Assembly: GCA_017962285.1 (NCBI GenBank)
Contig: JAGCVR010000026.1
Location: 1 to 16,283, forward strand
Origin: Muribaculaceae bacterium
GTDB lineage: Bacteria; Bacteroidota; Bacteroidia; Bacteroidales; Muribaculaceae
Reading direction: 5' to 3'
Length of the DNA stretch: 16,283 nucleotides
The notes below the pieces were generated by a model. It made no database searches. It saw nothing but the letters and a program-made list of their open reading frames with translations, and was not told where the DNA came from. The position numbers and the translations under genes were made by a program. Positions 15,966 through 16,283 of the stretch are shown here, one piece after another; positions within the stretch are counted from its first letter, which is position 1, and each line of letters opens with the position of its first letter.

Positions 15966-15998
15966 CAAAATTATTAAAAACTGCTTAATTAACTGCAA
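15966..15998 (-). promoter_or_regulatory. Candidate promoter for the mre operon
   Basis: On the minus strand TAATTTTG (15973 to 15966) fits TAnnTTTG, and TTG (15998 to 15996) lies 22 nt upstream, slightly wider than the usual 19-21. The leader to mreB would be about 115 nt. It is the only TAnnTTTG match I found on this strand in the intergenic region. Confidence 0.5.
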
Positions 15999-16056
15999 TT
16001 TTTTAACAAAAACTTTTCAACAATTTTTCGTTTGGAATTTTTCTTTTCAAAAAACG

Positions 16057-16086
16057 TTGCATTGTCAGGGATTTTTACTAACTTTG
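16057..16086 (+). promoter_or_regulatory. Promoter of tRNA-Ser
   Basis: TTG at 16057-16059, then 19 nt, then TAACTTTG at 16079-16086, an exact TAnnTTTG. The -7 box is the same octamer as upstream of the small lipoprotein ORF. Transcription would begin near 16093, giving a leader of about 20 nt. Confidence 0.85.
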
Positions 16087-16113
16087 CACCGTCGATTAAG
16101 AGCGACATCTTTC

Positions 16114-16198
16114 GGAAAGATGGTAGAGTGGTCGATTACACCGGTCTTGAAAACCGGCGTGCTGAGAGGCACCGGGGGTTCGAATCCCTCTCTTTCCG
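16114..16198 (+). tRNA. tRNA-Ser (anticodon UGA)
   Basis: The 85-nt class II tRNA has acceptor GGAAAGA (16114-16120) paired with TCTTTCC (16191-16197) and discriminator G at 16198, as expected for serine. The anticodon stem CCGGT/ACCGG encloses CTTGAAA, giving anticodon TGA, which reads UCA and probably other UCN codons. The long variable arm GTGC-TGAGAG-GCAC is typical of tRNA-Ser. The T arm is GGGGG-TTCGAAT-CCCTC. The bases after the discriminator are CAA, so CCA is not encoded and must be added. A37 follows the anticodon and its UNN codon class makes it a candidate MiaA substrate. Confidence 0.97.
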
Positions 16199-16210
16199 CA
16201 AGAACAAATT

Positions 16211-16247
16211 AAGACTGGTTGAGCGCAACTCAACTGGTCTTGTTTTA
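16211..16247 (+). terminator. Rho-independent terminator after tRNA-Ser
   Basis: AAGACTGGTTGAG (16211-16223) pairs with CTCAACTGGTCTT (16229-16241) over 13 bp with two G-T wobbles and a 5-nt loop, followed by GTTTTATT. It begins 13 nt after the tRNA. The remaining bases to the window end show nothing I can name. Confidence 0.85.
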
Positions 16248-16283
16248 TTCATCCTCTCACCAAACTTGCTTGAGGGAAAGGAT

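Larger units (their letters stand above)
15844..16113. other. Divergent, AT-rich intergenic region between mreB and tRNA-Ser
   Basis: The 270-bp gap holds the candidate mre promoter, the tRNA promoter and a short hydrophobic ORF on the plus strand (15908-15988) that I do not credit. A T-rich, A-rich block near 15990-16055 separates the two promoters. I see no operator with clear symmetry. Confidence 0.7.

Noticed and set aside
15908..15988. 26-aa hydrophobic ORF beginning MKAKIVVVFMLF on the plus strand
   Set aside because: No promoter precedes it, it covers the -7 box of the likely mre promoter on the other strand, and an AT-rich region easily gives hydrophobic ORFs by chance.

Overview
The window looks like a chromosomal segment of a Bacteroidales bacterium (phylum Bacteroidota). 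The evidence is promoter elements of the Bacteroidota type (TTG or TTTG, then about 20 nt, then TAnnTTTG), very few Shine-Dalgarno sequences, a T9SS-type C-terminal sorting region on a secreted protein, a DPP4-type S9 peptidase, and an enlarged RodA in an mreB-mreC-mreD-mrdA-rodA cluster. A gut family such as Muribaculaceae or Prevotellaceae is plausible, but this is inference and cannot be fixed from the sequence alone.

Layout on the plus strand. (1) Positions 1-2613 hold the 3' part of a large modular surface or secreted protein. It alternates split fibronectin type III domains with Ig-like domains, ends in a T9SS-like sorting region, and is followed by a strong terminator (2660-2704). (2) Positions 2798-6578 hold an electron-transfer unit: promoter, etfB, etfA and an acyl-CoA dehydrogenase gene. 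The dehydrogenase is interrupted by a single in-frame TAG. An 8-bp-period tandem repeat occurs on both sides of etfB. (3) Positions 6625-6700 hold a terminator whose T-tract supplies the -33 box of the next promoter. That promoter drives a previously uncalled 35-aa lipoprotein-like ORF, a DPP4-family peptidase and miaA.

On the minus strand (9962-15843) lies the cell-elongation operon mreB-mreC-mreD-mrdA(PBP2)-rodA. From mreC onward its genes are tightly overlapped. RodA converges on and overlaps miaA by 16 nt. A divergent intergenic region separates mreB from a plus-strand tRNA-Ser(UGA) gene, which has a clear promoter and terminator.

Functionally, EtfAB would take electrons from the acyl-CoA dehydrogenase, which is broken unless the TAG is an error or is read through. 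MreBCD with PBP2 and RodA form the elongasome. MiaA and tRNA-Ser(UGA) are potentially linked, because MiaA modifies A37 of tRNAs that read UNN codons. I see no clear new defence or mobile system. The most unusual items are the nested-domain surface protein with its sharp near-identical repeat, the 8-bp repeats, the interrupted dehydrogenase, and the small lipoprotein ORF under a terminator-overlapping promoter.
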